Shown one piece after another: positions 8,100 to 21,345 of a DNA stretch of 64,000 nucleotides. The notes beneath the pieces are model-generated. The model saw only the letters and a list, made by a program, of their open reading frames with translations, was not told the origin of the DNA and searched no databases. Source of the stretch: Betaproteobacteria bacterium UKL13-2 (lineage in GTDB: Bacteria > Pseudomonadota > Gammaproteobacteria > Burkholderiales > Usitatibacteraceae); NCBI GenBank assembly GCA_001602455.1, contig CP012157.1, positions 429,733-493,732 of the forward strand. The letters are read 5' to 3'. Each line of letters begins with the position of its first letter. Position 1 is the first letter of the stretch. The position numbers and the translations under genes are program-made.

Positions 8100-8571
8100 G
8101 TTGCGACCTACATCCAGCAGCAAACGCAACCTATAGTGTTTGGGGGGTCATAAGTCGCTACCCATTGCATTGAAAAACTGCTCCTGCGGACGCAAACTAA
8201 GAACCCGTTTTAGCCGCATGAAGAGGGTCCGGCAGCGTTCAGGAGTCAGCTTCGCGGTCTCGCACAGCAGACGGTGAGCAAATCAAGTGAGCTTAAATCG
8301 ACCTCAATCATTGTGCGGCGCGCCACGCGACAGTTGCGCTAATGTTCTTAACTCCTTTCGGTTGGATTGTCCGATCGAAGTTGAACGCCGAAGGCCGAAA
8401 GCCTTCGGCGTTTTTTTGACAGACTGCGGTATTGTGTGCAGACACCATTAGCTTTAACTTAGCCTGAACATTTCATGGGGGCACGCTCGAAAACGCCCTT
8501 TCATGAGCTTGATGCTTTGTCACCTCGCCCCAAACCTATTCAACTGCAACGGCTGTTTCTGTGTCCAACAA
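8100..8571 (+). ncRNA. Candidate small RNA region ending at an orphan terminator
   Basis: There is no convincing ORF in this part of the 737-bp glnA-ntrB gap. A perfect 10-bp terminator hairpin at 8386-8417 follows the glnA terminator by about 290 bp, so it ends some transcript that starts in between. The most economical reading is a small RNA of up to about 280 nt ending at 8417. I recognise no known RNA family and no confident promoter, so the call rests on the orphan terminator alone. Confidence 0.3.
8386..8417 (+). terminator. Strong orphan intrinsic terminator
   Basis: CGCCGAAGGC (8386-8395), loop CGAAA, GCCTTCGGCG (8401-8410) with ten perfect pairs, then seven T. No gene precedes it on this strand after the glnA terminator. 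Confidence 0.85.
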
Positions 8572-8587
8572 TGGCAAGAAACTTGCT
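8572..8587 (+). promoter_or_regulatory. Sigma-54 (-24/-12) promoter upstream of ntrB
   Basis: TGGCAAGAAACTTGCT has the invariant GG and GC at exact spacing and a perfect TTGCT -12 element. It lies 188 bp before the ntrB start, leaving a long leader. This would allow NtrC to raise its own synthesis, as known for glnAp2-type control; here it is inferred from sequence. Confidence 0.6.
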
Positions 8588-8774
8588 AAAGGCAACGTCG
8601 ATTACCCTAAACCTTTCATCCGGGCGACCTAAGCGTCGCGGGCCGCGTTTGTAAAATGCATCTGGGATGATGTGGGAGGCAAAGTTTTGTGTGTGAGCAA
8701 CAACTGCATTTGGCCGACGCGGCGCGACGAAGCCGGCTCAATCAGCGCCCACCAACGAAATAACAAGGTCCACT

Positions 8775-9890
8775 GTGCATCACCAAACAAAATCCCCAAC
8801 CAACCAAGTAACTGTCTTGCAGAACTACGCCGGCCTCGACCTCATTGCAACGGCTGTGTTGATTGTTGACAGAAATCTCTTGCTTAAGCACGCCAACGCT
8901 GCAGCCGAAAATTTGTTCGCATTTAGCCGTAAAAATGTGATGGGATTGCCCTTGTCCAAGATTGTGATGGACGACGCTCAGGCCGATGGCGTACTGTCGA
9001 TGTTAGGCAAAGTGCATGGTAGTGAGTCCGGCTTAAGCGAGGCGAGTGTTACGCTTTCGACGCCAGGCGGTCAGACGTTGCACTGTTCGTGTTTGGCCAC
9101 CCCGGTCGATGGCGGGATGGTGGTGATTGAGTTTCAACCCTTAGATCAACATCTCAAGATTGCGCGGGAAGAAAAACTGCTGGAGCAGCAGAAACTAAAC
9201 CGCGAACTCATCCGTAACTTAGCCCACGAAATCAAGAATCCTCTCGGTGGCATTCGCGGTGCCGCGCAGTTGCTGGAGCGAGAGCTGCCCGATGATGCGT
9301 TGCTGGAATACACCCAGGTGATCGTTAAAGAAGCGGATCGACTGCAATCATTGATGGATCGCTTGTTGACGCCGCATCGACTACCAAAAATAGAGTCGGT
9401 CAATATCCACGAAGTACTTGAATACGTCCGAGCCGTCGTACTGGCGGAGTTTCCAGAGTCGCTGACGATTGTTCGGGACTATGACACTAGCATCCCCGAA
9501 ATCATGGCTGATCGCGAGCAGCTCATCCAAGCGATGCTCAATATCGCCCGCAACGCCGCACAGGCTACGAATGGTGAAGGGCGCATTCGATTCCAAACGC
9601 GCATCTCGCGCCAAGTAACGATTGTGAGGGAGCGTTTTCGCTTGGCACTCGTAGTGCGGATTTGTGATTCAGGCCCTGGCGTGCCGGAGCATTTGAAGGA
9701 CACAATCTTCTATCCGCTTGTCACTGGTCGAGAAGGTGGCACTGGTGTTGGCCTTTCACTGGCACAGAATTTCATTAATCAACATGCAGGCGTGATTGAG
9801 TTTGAAAGCATCCCAGGGGATACCAAATTTATTGTGCTGTTGCCTGTCAGATCTATCAGTCAAGCGCAGGCAGCGAGACGTCATTCGTGA
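8775..9890 (+). CDS. ntrB: Nitrogen regulation sensor histidine kinase NtrB
   Basis: A 371-residue soluble kinase/phosphatase that phosphorylates NtrC under nitrogen limitation and is controlled by PII proteins. A PAS domain spans about residues 15-120, the phospho-acceptor His151 lies in NLAHEIKNPLGGIRG, and the ATPase has the N box (AMLNIARNAAQA) and G boxes (DSGPGVP, GTGVGLSLAQN). The start is GTG at 8775 with AAGG 6 bases upstream. It is preceded by a sigma-54-type promoter and followed by ntrC. Confidence 0.95.
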   Translation: MHHQTKSPTNQVTVLQNYAGLDLIATAVLIVDRNLLLKHANAAAENLFAFSRKNVMGLPLSKIVMDDAQADGVLSMLGKVHGSESGLSEASVTLSTPGGQTLHCSCLATPVDGGMVVIEFQPLDQHLKIAREEKLLEQQKLNRELIRNLAHEIKNPLGGIRGAAQLLERELPDDALLEYTQVIVKEADRLQSLMDRLLTPHRLPKIESVNIHEVLEYVRAVVLAEFPESLTIVRDYDTSIPEIMADREQLIQAMLNIARNAAQATNGEGRIRFQTRISRQVTIVRERFRLALVVRICDSGPGVPEHLKDTIFYPLVTGREGGTGVGLSLAQNFINQHAGVIEFESIPGDTKFIVLLPVRSISQAQAARRHS

Positions 9891-9949
9891 TTGCAGCGAG
9901 CGCAACGACTGTTGCGATTCTGCAAGCCGACATCAAGAAAGGATGCGAA

Positions 9950-11344
9950 ATGAAACCTGTCTGGATCATCGACGACGACAAATCTATTCGATGGGTCATC
10001 GAGAAGGCGCTGACGCGCGAGGGAATCGAGTATCGGTCGTTTCCCACGGCGAACGACGCGCTCGACGCGCTTGATGGTGAGCTACCCCAAGTGGTCATTA
10101 GCGATATCCGCATGCCTGGCACCTCAGGTTTAGATTTAATGCAAAAGCTAAAATCCAAATTGCCGACCGCGCCGATCATCATCATGACGGCCTATTCGGA
10201 TTTGGAAAGCGCTGTTGCAGCGTTCCAAGGTGGGGCGTTTGAGTATCTTCCCAAGCCGTTTGACATTGACCATGCTGTCGAATTGATTCGTCGCGCACTT
10301 GATGAATCAAGACGTGTGGGTCGAGATGATGTCGTCAGCAAACCGGAGGCGGCGCCGGAAATTCTTGGCTCGGCACCATCGATGCAGGAGGTGTTTCGGG
10401 CAGTTGGTCGATTATCGCAGTCACATGCCACGGTGCTCATTACAGGCGAATCCGGTACTGGAAAGGAGTTGGTGGCGCATGCGCTCCACCGCCATAGCCA
10501 ATGTTCTGCCAAACCGTTCATCGCGATTAACACCGCTGCGATTCCAAAAGACTTGCTTGAGAGCGAACTCTTCGGACACGAACGGGGCGCCTTTACCGGC
10601 GCGGCGACGACTCGACGGGGCCGTTTTGAGCAGGCGGAGGGAGGTACGCTCTTTCTCGACGAAATCGGCGACATGCCCTCAGACCTGCAAACGCGTTTGC
10701 TTCGGGTGTTGTCGGATGGGCAGTTCTACCGCGTTGGCGGCCATACACCGCTGACGGCAAATGTCCGTGTAATCGCCGCGACCCACCAAGATCTCGATCA
10801 GCGCGTGAAGCAGGGACAGTTTCGCGAAGATCTGTACCATCGGCTTAACGTCATCCGATTGCGTCTGCCACCGCTTCGCGAACGTCGCGAGGATGTGCCG
10901 CTACTTGCAAAGCACTTTCTCGCCAAGAGTGCGCGCGAGCTCAATGCTGATGAAAAACATCTGTCTGATGTAGCAATGTCTTATCTGACAAAGCTCGACT
11001 TTCCAGGCAATGTGCGGCAGCTTGAAAACATCTGTCACTGGATAACGGTAATGGCACCCGGACAGCAAGTAGAAATCACAGATTTGCCGCCTGATGTGCG
11101 CGGTAGCGACAAATCCGGTGCGGCAATCGATACAAATTGGCAGGGGGCACTCGAACGTGAAGTGACCGCGCTACTCGCGTGTGGCGACCGGAACCTTTAC
11201 GATTCCTTGGGTCGCATTTTTGAGTCCGCCCTGATTGCGAAAGCGCTCGAACATACTGCGGGTAAACGAATTGAAGCGGCAACTTTGCTCGGCATTGGCC
11301 GCAATACCCTAACGCGCAAGATCGCGGAGTTGAATCTAGCCTGA
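9950..11344 (+). CDS. ntrC: Nitrogen regulation response regulator NtrC
   Basis: A 464-residue sigma-54 activator. The receiver domain has the phospho-acceptor Asp52 (VVISDIRMPG). The AAA+ domain has Walker A GESGTGKE, the sigma-54 contact loop GAFTGA (HERGAFTGAAT) and Walker B FLDEIGDMP. The C-terminal Fis-type helix-turn-helix is EAATLLGIGRNTLTRKIAEL. ATG at 9950 is chosen over an upstream frame start because AGAAAGGA precedes it at good spacing and it gives the canonical MKPVWIIDDD start. It acts on the glnA and ntrB promoters nearby. Confidence 0.95.
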   Translation: MKPVWIIDDDKSIRWVIEKALTREGIEYRSFPTANDALDALDGELPQVVISDIRMPGTSGLDLMQKLKSKLPTAPIIIMTAYSDLESAVAAFQGGAFEYLPKPFDIDHAVELIRRALDESRRVGRDDVVSKPEAAPEILGSAPSMQEVFRAVGRLSQSHATVLITGESGTGKELVAHALHRHSQCSAKPFIAINTAAIPKDLLESELFGHERGAFTGAATTRRGRFEQAEGGTLFLDEIGDMPSDLQTRLLRVLSDGQFYRVGGHTPLTANVRVIAATHQDLDQRVKQGQFREDLYHRLNVIRLRLPPLRERREDVPLLAKHFLAKSARELNADEKHLSDVAMSYLTKLDFPGNVRQLENICHWITVMAPGQQVEITDLPPDVRGSDKSGAAIDTNWQGALEREVTALLACGDRNLYDSLGRIFESALIAKALEHTAGKRIEAATLLGIGRNTLTRKIAELNLA

Positions 11345-11415
11345 ATATTCCACAGCTCGCCAACAATGCGCCGATAGATTGCTTAAAAAGTCACGATGAG
11401 ACTCGGTAGCACTTA

Positions 11416-12363
11416 TCAAGCTTCGTACAGTTTTTTAGGTATCGGATGCAAGTGCATCGTCTTGCCAGCTTTCATTACTTGCCCGGGGACCTCGTGGCCA
11501 ACGATGGCTGGAATTTTTACGGCCACAGCGAGCAGTCGGTCAATGTCAACCCCGCTCTCAAACCCCATGTCGTCAAGCATATTGACTAGATCTTCCGTGC
11601 AGATGTTTCCGGTTGCGCCGGGGGCAAAGGGACACCCACCAAGACCTGCGATCGAACTGTCGTAGCTGGTGATGCCGGCACGAATGCCTGCGATCACATT
11701 CGCCAGCCCCATTCCGCGTGTATTGTGGAAGTGCAGGGTAATTTCCGTACCGGGGAAGCGGCGCTTGGCATCAGTCATCATTCGCTCGACCTGCACCGGA
11801 TTCGCCATGCCGGTCGTATCGGCGAAAGTGATACCGTCAAAGCCGATTTCCAAATATTTTTCAGCGAACATCATCGCACGATACTCCGGGACAGAACCTT
11901 CGAATGGACAGCCAAACGACGTTGAGACACAGCCATTGAGCTTGATTCCCACCGCTTTTGCCATTGGCACCATGACCGCAAAATCTGCGAGGGACTGGGA
12001 TGTGGAGCGTTTCACGTTGGCCATGTTGTGCGTTTCTGAGGCAGACATGAATAGGTTCATTTCATCAATCCTGCCGCCCGCCGTGTGAACGGCGATGGCA
12101 CGCTCCATTCCCTTGATGTTGGGAGTGATCGCGGTGATCAACACCCCCTCGCGGCGTGTGATCGCACGGAGTACCGTTTCCGCATCGGCCATGTTTGGTA
12201 CAAATTTTGGGTGAACGAACGAGGTCGCCTCGATTTTTGCGAGGCCGGTTGCCGTTAGTGCGTCGATCAACAAGATCTTGGTTTCGGTCGGCATGAGCTT
12301 CTTCTCAATCTGAAACCCGTCCCGAACACCGACATCATTAACGTGAATTTTTTGCTTGTGCAT
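11416..12363 (-). CDS. Hydroxymethylglutaryl-CoA lyase
   Basis: A 315-residue TIM-barrel enzyme of the HMG-CoA lyase family, which cleaves HMG-CoA to acetoacetate and acetyl-CoA in leucine and ketone-body metabolism. It shows the metal/substrate motif NDVGVRDGFQ near the N-terminus, the histidine pair in ITLHFHNTRGMGL and the family signature SIAGLGGCPFAPGATGN with the catalytic cysteine. ATG at 12363 was chosen because the 56 extra in-frame codons upstream have no family similarity. It converges on ntrC. A related lyase acting on another 3-hydroxyacyl-CoA is possible. Confidence 0.85.
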   Translation of the reverse strand: MHKQKIHVNDVGVRDGFQIEKKLMPTETKILLIDALTATGLAKIEATSFVHPKFVPNMADAETVLRAITRREGVLITAITPNIKGMERAIAVHTAGGRIDEMNLFMSASETHNMANVKRSTSQSLADFAVMVPMAKAVGIKLNGCVSTSFGCPFEGSVPEYRAMMFAEKYLEIGFDGITFADTTGMANPVQVERMMTDAKRRFPGTEITLHFHNTRGMGLANVIAGIRAGITSYDSSIAGLGGCPFAPGATGNICTEDLVNMLDDMGFESGVDIDRLLAVAVKIPAIVGHEVPGQVMKAGKTMHLHPIPKKLYEA

Positions 12364-12695
12364 GGTTATAAGCTGATCTGACAATAGATGAAAAGTCGTT
12401 GGCCTCGACAAAAGGTTTCGACCACGTAAAAAGCCGATTGAGCTATCGGATTTACCAAACCGACAAAATTTCGTTAACCCGAAGCGGTTTGCCAAGACTG
12501 ACCAAACTCCCGCTGTAAAAAAGAAAAGCACGTTAAGTATTAAGCGCTTAGCCCAAAGATAAACAATCGAACGTCGTGGTGCGCCGCCACATTTTGGTTT
12601 GACTTGAAATTCTACCCGCGCTTATAATCGACAGGCTTTGCGGTTGAATTTATCAGTTTTTTCGTTCGAACCTCGGTTTTCAAGCGGCTCGGGAC
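12364..12695. other. 332-bp divergent intergenic region, HMG-CoA lyase / atp operon
   Basis: It holds the start regions of the leftward lyase gene and the rightward ATP synthase operon. The atp promoter is at 12599-12628. I see no protein-coding signal in the rest. Confidence 0.6.
12599..12628 (+). promoter_or_regulatory. Sigma-70 promoter of the ATP synthase operon
   Basis: TTGACT at 12599-12604 and a perfect TATAAT at 12623-12628, separated by 18 bp, 68 bp before the atpI ATG. It is one of the best sigma-70 matches in the window, as expected for a highly expressed operon. Confidence 0.75.
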
Positions 12696-13079
12696 ATGGA
12701 AACACCATTGATCGGTGTCGCTTACAGACGGGTATTGATACTTCAAGCCGCCGCAGTGTTGCTGGTCGTCGTCTTCGCGATTTTTTTCGCGGGTGAGACC
12801 GCTGCGGCTTCCGCACTGATTGGCGGCGGGGCAGTTGTTGCTGGCAGTCTGGCCTATGCGTTTATCGCACGGCCAGCAAAGGTTTTTGCAGTGTCCGGCA
12901 AACGTGTGCTGTTACGGCACGTGGTGGCAGAGGTCGCAAAGCTCATGATTATTTTGGGCTGTATTTTTGCGGCGTTTGCGACGAAATCGTTTGACGGTGG
13001 GTGGCTTTTGGTGGGTATGGGCGGTACGCTGCTGGGGCATTGGGCGTCTCTCCTCTTTCCCGTCTCGCCGCTAGATTGA
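12696..13079 (+). CDS. atpI: ATP synthase protein I
   Basis: A 127-residue four-helix membrane protein, the usual first gene of atp operons. AtpI assists c-ring assembly or Mg2+ supply but is not essential. Hydrophobic segments lie at about residues 13-32, 37-57, 75-94 and 100-121. The position, 41 bp before atpB, decides the call because sequence conservation in the family is low. Confidence 0.85.
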   Translation: METPLIGVAYRRVLILQAAAVLLVVVFAIFFAGETAAASALIGGGAVVAGSLAYAFIARPAKVFAVSGKRVLLRHVVAEVAKLMIILGCIFAAFATKSFDGGWLLVGMGGTLLGHWASLLFPVSPLD

Positions 13080-13087
13080 GTTTGTAA

Positions 13088-13915
<828 letters not shown>

Positions 13916-13946
13916 GGGATCACTGATTTTTTTGGTTTGTATTTAA

Positions 13947-14240
<294 letters not shown>

Positions 14241-14270
14241 TCACTGAACTTCGATAGAAAGGTCGTCGCC

Positions 14271-14741
14271 ATGAGCTTGAATGCGACGTTATTCGGGATG
14301 GCCGTCTGGTTCATCCTGTTGATCTGGTTTGCGTACGCAAAGATTTGGCCGCCGCTTGTTGGGGCGATTGATGAGCGCCGGAAAAAGATTGCAGAAGGTT
14401 TGGCCGAAGCCGAAAAGGGTAAAGCCGCGCTCGCCGACGGTGAGAAGCAGAAGTCGTTGATCCTGAAAGAGGCTCGCGACCAAGCTGGTGAATTCAAGGC
14501 GCTCAATGAAAAGCAGGCGCAGTCGCTGATCGATGAAGCGAAGGCGCAGGCAAAGGTTGAGGCGGATCGAATCATCGCTGCTGCACACGCCAGTGCTGCG
14601 ACGGAATTGCAAAAAGCCCGCGAACAACTTCGTGATCAGGTGGCAGTGTTGGCGGTTGCTGGGGCGGAGAAGATTCTCAAGCGCGAAGTTGACGCAAAAG
14701 CGCACGCGGACATGCTGAATCAACTGAAGGCGCAACTGTAA
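14271..14741 (+). CDS. atpF: F0F1 ATP synthase subunit b
   Basis: A 156-residue peripheral stalk subunit with one N-terminal membrane helix (residues 7-25, FGMAVWFILLIWFAYAKIW) and a long alanine- and charge-rich coiled coil to the C-terminus. The stop overlaps the atpH start by one base (A of ATG at 14741). Confidence 0.96.
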   Translation: MSLNATLFGMAVWFILLIWFAYAKIWPPLVGAIDERRKKIAEGLAEAEKGKAALADGEKQKSLILKEARDQAGEFKALNEKQAQSLIDEAKAQAKVEADRIIAAAHASAATELQKAREQLRDQVAVLAVAGAEKILKREVDAKAHADMLNQLKAQL

Positions 14742-15274
14742 TGGCCGAGTTGACCACGGTTGCGCGCCCATACGGTGAGGCGGTGTTCCGCGCAGCGGTA
14801 GAGGCTGGCAGCGTCGCCGCGTTTGGCGATGCGCTGTTCGTGCTGGGCGCGACCGCAGACGATCCGCAAGCTGCGGCGCTATTGGGTAATCCAAAGGTCA
14901 CAGTGACTGAAAAAGTCGCGGTACTTTCAGCCCCTGCGGGTGCGCTGGCGATGCCCGTTGCAAATTTGTTGACGATGTTGATTGAAAGCGGCAAAGCATC
15001 ACTGCTGCCGTTTATTGCAGAGCACTTTGCGAAGCTGCAGCGTGAACACGAGGGTGTGGTTAAGGCAACCATTACCTCCGCCATGGTGCTGTCCGACGCC
15101 GATAAGGTGGGGTTGGTCGAAGCACTTGGCCGCAAATACGGCAAGCGCGTTGAGGCGGTTGTGGTGGTCGATGCCGAGTTGATTGGTGGTGCACGTGTGC
15201 AGATTGGCGACGACGTAATTCATGCGTCGGTTCGTGACACGCTGGACCAAATGAAACAAGCGTTGACTGCTTAG
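14741..15274 (+). CDS. atpH: F0F1 ATP synthase subunit delta
   Basis: A 177-residue delta subunit that caps the F1 alpha3beta3 head and binds the b stalk. It starts with TVARPYGEAVFRAA, typical of the family, and ends with the conserved strand ELIGGARVQIGDDVIHASVRDTL (only part shared with other families). It overlaps atpF by 1 bp, so translation is coupled. Confidence 0.95.
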   Translation: MAELTTVARPYGEAVFRAAVEAGSVAAFGDALFVLGATADDPQAAALLGNPKVTVTEKVAVLSAPAGALAMPVANLLTMLIESGKASLLPFIAEHFAKLQREHEGVVKATITSAMVLSDADKVGLVEALGRKYGKRVEAVVVVDAELIGGARVQIGDDVIHASVRDTLDQMKQALTA

Positions 15275-15320
15275 TCAGCGGCAAATACTTTTTATTTAAT
15301 AGCTTAACTAGGGTAAGACG

Positions 15321-16868
<1,548 letters not shown>

Positions 16869-16918
16869 AAAATAGGGCGATGTTGTTGAGGGTCTTAGGC
16901 GAATCGAAAGATTAAAGA

Positions 16919-17782
16919 ATGGCCGGTTCAAAAGAAATTCGGAACAAGATCAAGAGCGTTGAAAATACGCGCAAGATCACCAAAGCGATGGAAATGGTCG
17001 CGGCGTCCAAAATGCGCAAGGCGCAGGAGCGCATGCGTGCTGCACGGCCGTACAGCGAAAAGATTCGCAGTGTTGCCGCGAATCTGTCGCACGCCAATCC
17101 TGACTACAAACACGCGTTCTTGCAGAAGCGCGATGTCGTTCGCAATGTTGGCGTGATTATGGTCACGTCCGACAAGGGGCTCTGCGGCGGCCTTAACACC
17201 AACGCGATGCGCTTGATGATCAACAAGATCAAAGAGTGGGAAGGCGCGAATGCAAAGGTGCAGGCCACTGCGATCGGTAACAAGGGGCTTGGATTCTTGA
17301 TGCGCTACGGTATTCCAGTGGTGTCACAGGTTGTCGGTTTGGGCGATAAGCCGCACCTCGAAAAAATGATCGGCCCCATTAAGGCGCAACTAGATCAATT
17401 TGCCGAGGGCAAAATTGATGTCCTCTATCTGTGCTACACCAAGTTTATCAACACGATGAAGCAAGAGACGATGTGCGAGCAATTGTTGCCGTTGTCTGGC
17501 GACAAGCTCGGTGCGCCTGATTCATCTTGGGACTACCTATACGAGCCGGACGCCAAGACGGTACTGGATGAGTTGCTCGAGCGGTACATTGAGTCCATCG
17601 TGTACACGGCGGTTGCCGAAAACATCGCGTCCGAGCAGTCGGCGCGGATGGTGGCGATGAAGTCAGCGTCGGATAACGCAAAGAAAGTCATCGGTGACCT
17701 GAAGTTGACCTACAACAAAGCACGTCAGGCGGCGATCACCAAAGAGCTGTCGGAGATTGTCGGCGGCGCAGCGGCGGTCTAG
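16919..17782 (+). CDS. atpG: F0F1 ATP synthase subunit gamma
   Basis: A 287-residue central shaft subunit. It has the N-terminal coiled-coil helix ([20 protein letters not shown]), the conserved [11 protein letters not shown], and the C-terminal helix [20 protein letters not shown] that sits in the F1 head. Confidence 0.97.
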   Translation: MAGSKEIRNKIKSVENTRKITKAMEMVAASKMRKAQERMRAARPYSEKIRSVAANLSHANPDYKHAFLQKRDVVRNVGVIMVTSDKGLCGGLNTNAMRLMINKIKEWEGANAKVQATAIGNKGLGFLMRYGIPVVSQVVGLGDKPHLEKMIGPIKAQLDQFAEGKIDVLYLCYTKFINTMKQETMCEQLLPLSGDKLGAPDSSWDYLYEPDAKTVLDELLERYIESIVYTAVAENIASEQSARMVAMKSASDNAKKVIGDLKLTYNKARQAAITKELSEIVGGAAAV

Positions 17783-17811
17783 CCAAGACTTTTCAAAGAA
17801 TGCCAAGTTAA

Positions 17812-19266
<1,455 letters not shown>

Positions 19267-19361
19267 TTTCTGCGGTGGCGGAAATCGCCCCCGCCGAGTC
19301 AATGTTGAATACAGCACATTCGTTCATTAAGCACCCATAAAGAATTTCTTCGAGAACACAA

Positions 19362-19772
19362 ATGGCAACACTCCACGTCAATATCGTGTCTGCGGAACAG
19401 TCGATCTTTTCGGGAGACGCCGAGATGGTTGTGGTACCTGGGGAGTCAGGTGAGCTCGGGATTCTGCCCCAGCACGCGCCCCTCCTTACGCGAATCAAGC
19501 CAGGGACGGTTAAAGTCACGTTGGCCGGGGGTGCCGAGGAGCTGGTTTTTGTGTCGGGCGGTATCCTGGAGGTTCAGCCAAAGGCACTAACAATCTTGGC
19601 CAACACGTCAGTTCGTGCAAAAGACCTGGATGAAGCCAAGGTTATGCAGGCAAAGCAAGCGGCGGAGGAAGCGCTCGCTAACCGGCAGAGCGGCCAAGAA
19701 CGCGCAGTTGTCCAAGCGGAGTTGTCACAACTGGCGGCCCAACTGGCGGCGATTAGAAAGTTGCGCAAATAA
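19362..19772 (+). CDS. atpC: F0F1 ATP synthase subunit epsilon
   Basis: A 136-residue subunit with an N-terminal beta sandwich (about 1-85, with [20 protein letters not shown]) and a C-terminal helical hairpin that can inhibit ATP hydrolysis. It is the last gene of the operon, followed by a strong terminator. Confidence 0.96.
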   Translation: MATLHVNIVSAEQSIFSGDAEMVVVPGESGELGILPQHAPLLTRIKPGTVKVTLAGGAEELVFVSGGILEVQPKALTILANTSVRAKDLDEAKVMQAKQAAEEALANRQSGQERAVVQAELSQLAAQLAAIRKLRK

Positions 19773-19828
19773 TCTTGTTATGGTAGTATCGTCTGGCCGT
19801 AACGGTTTAGAGGCGCAGTAAAAATTTC

Positions 19829-19857
19829 AGGCAGTGGGTCTTCCCACTGCCTTTTTT
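19829..19857 (+). terminator. Intrinsic terminator of the atp operon
   Basis: AGGCAGTGGG, loop TCTT, CCCACTGCCT with ten perfect pairs, then a T-run, 57 bases after the atpC stop. Confidence 0.9.
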
Positions 19858-19904
19858 ATTGGCGCGAATAGTCCAGAGTGCGTCGAGCGCTCTTGGGTGC
19901 TATG

Positions 19905-19931
19905 AGTGCCTGAAGTGCCTGAAGTGCCTTG
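19905..19931 (+). repeat. Three tandem 9-bp repeats
   Basis: AGTGCCTGA, AGTGCCTGA, AGTGCCTTG head to tail between the atp terminator and glmU. Likely slippage product; no function evident. Confidence 0.7.
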
Positions 19932-19953
19932 AGTTCCCCACGCACCCACCGGA

Positions 19954-21342
19954 ATGAAAGACATGCCGAATCTATCTATCGTTATTCTTGCCGCCGGGCA
20001 AGGCAAGCGAATGCAATCCGCGCTGCCAAAGGTGCTTCATCCGATCGGCGGGAAACCGATGCTCCAGCGGGTGGTTGAAACCGCATCTCTTCTAAAGCCG
20101 CGCAATATTGCAATTGTCATTGGCCACGGCGGAGACAAAGTACGAGCCGCATTCGACACCGATTTAGCACCTATTCAGTGGGTAGAGCAGGCGCAACAAC
20201 TCGGCACCGGACATGCGGTGTTACAGGCGCTGCCAGTGATTGGCGAATCGGATACGACGTTGATTTTGTATGGTGACGTCCCGCTGATCGGTCACGTAAC
20301 GCTATCTCGTCTCGTTGAAGCCGCTGGCAAAGAGACGCTGGTTTGGCTCACGGCAACAGTTGACGATCCCGTTGGACTCGGAAGAATTGTTCGCAACCAA
20401 AATGGCGACGTAAGCGCCATTGTTGAAGACCGCGATGCGACCGAGCAGCAGCACGGCATATGCGAAATCAACACCGGGTTTTTGGCGTGCCCAACAAGTT
20501 GGCTGACTCACTGGCTACCAAAACTGGGAACAAACAATGCGCAGGGTGAGTATTATCTGACGGATATACTGAAACTCGCGGTCGAGGATCGCAAAACGGT
20601 GATTACCTATTCGCCTTCCGCAAACTGGGAAATTGCCGGGGTCAATAGCCGTGCGCAACTCGTCGCACTCGAACGCATCTACCAGCGTGAAAATGCCCAC
20701 CGATTGTTGGATGCTGGCGTCTCGCTACTGGACGCAGCGCGCATCGATGTCCGAGGATCGCTCCAGTGTGAGCCAGATGTAACCATCGATGTGAATGTCA
20801 TTTTCGAGGGGGATGTCTGGTTGGGTCGCGGTGTAAAAGTTGGCGCGAATTGCATACTAAAAAACTGTCGCGTCGGGGCAGCGACCGAGATCATGCCATT
20901 TACGCATATCGATGGCGCAGTTATTGGCGAACGCGCAAAGATTGGTCCTTATGCGAGACTGCGTCCTACAACCACATTGGGTAACGAAGTGCACATTGGC
21001 AACTTCGTAGAGGTGAAAGCAAGTCGCATCGATGAGGCCTCAAAGGCCAACCATCTCAGTTACCTCGGTGACACGATTGTGGGCAAAAACGTCAACATCG
21101 GTGCCGGTACCATTACTTGCAACTACGACGGTGCCAACAAGCACCAAACCGTCATCGAAGATGATGTGCACATTGGGTCCGATGTACAGCTCATCGCGCC
21201 AGTGACCGTGCATACCGGCGCGACCATCGGCGCGGGGACAACAGTCTGGAAGAATGTACCAAGCCAATCGCTAACCATTAACCCAAAATCTCAAGCGATA
21301 CAAACGGGCTGGTTGAGGCCTATTAAAAAAACAACGGCGTAG
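19954..21342 (+). CDS. glmU: Bifunctional GlcN-1-P acetyltransferase / GlcNAc-1-P uridyltransferase
   Basis: A 462-residue enzyme making UDP-GlcNAc for peptidoglycan and LPS. The N-terminal pyrophosphorylase has LAAGQGKRMQSALPKVLH; the C-terminal left-handed beta-helix acetyltransferase has hexapeptide repeats (IGPYARLRP, VHIGNFVEVK, NIGAGTITCNYDG). The ATG at 19954 gives MKDMPN; the second ATG at 19963 is equally plausible. glmS follows after 3 bases, so two steps of amino-sugar synthesis are coupled. Confidence 0.97.
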   Translation: MKDMPNLSIVILAAGQGKRMQSALPKVLHPIGGKPMLQRVVETASLLKPRNIAIVIGHGGDKVRAAFDTDLAPIQWVEQAQQLGTGHAVLQALPVIGESDTTLILYGDVPLIGHVTLSRLVEAAGKETLVWLTATVDDPVGLGRIVRNQNGDVSAIVEDRDATEQQHGICEINTGFLACPTSWLTHWLPKLGTNNAQGEYYLTDILKLAVEDRKTVITYSPSANWEIAGVNSRAQLVALERIYQRENAHRLLDAGVSLLDAARIDVRGSLQCEPDVTIDVNVIFEGDVWLGRGVKVGANCILKNCRVGAATEIMPFTHIDGAVIGERAKIGPYARLRPTTTLGNEVHIGNFVEVKASRIDEASKANHLSYLGDTIVGKNVNIGAGTITCNYDGANKHQTVIEDDVHIGSDVQLIAPVTVHTGATIGAGTTVWKNVPSQSLTINPKSQAIQTGWLRPIKKTTA

Positions 21343-21345
21343 CAT

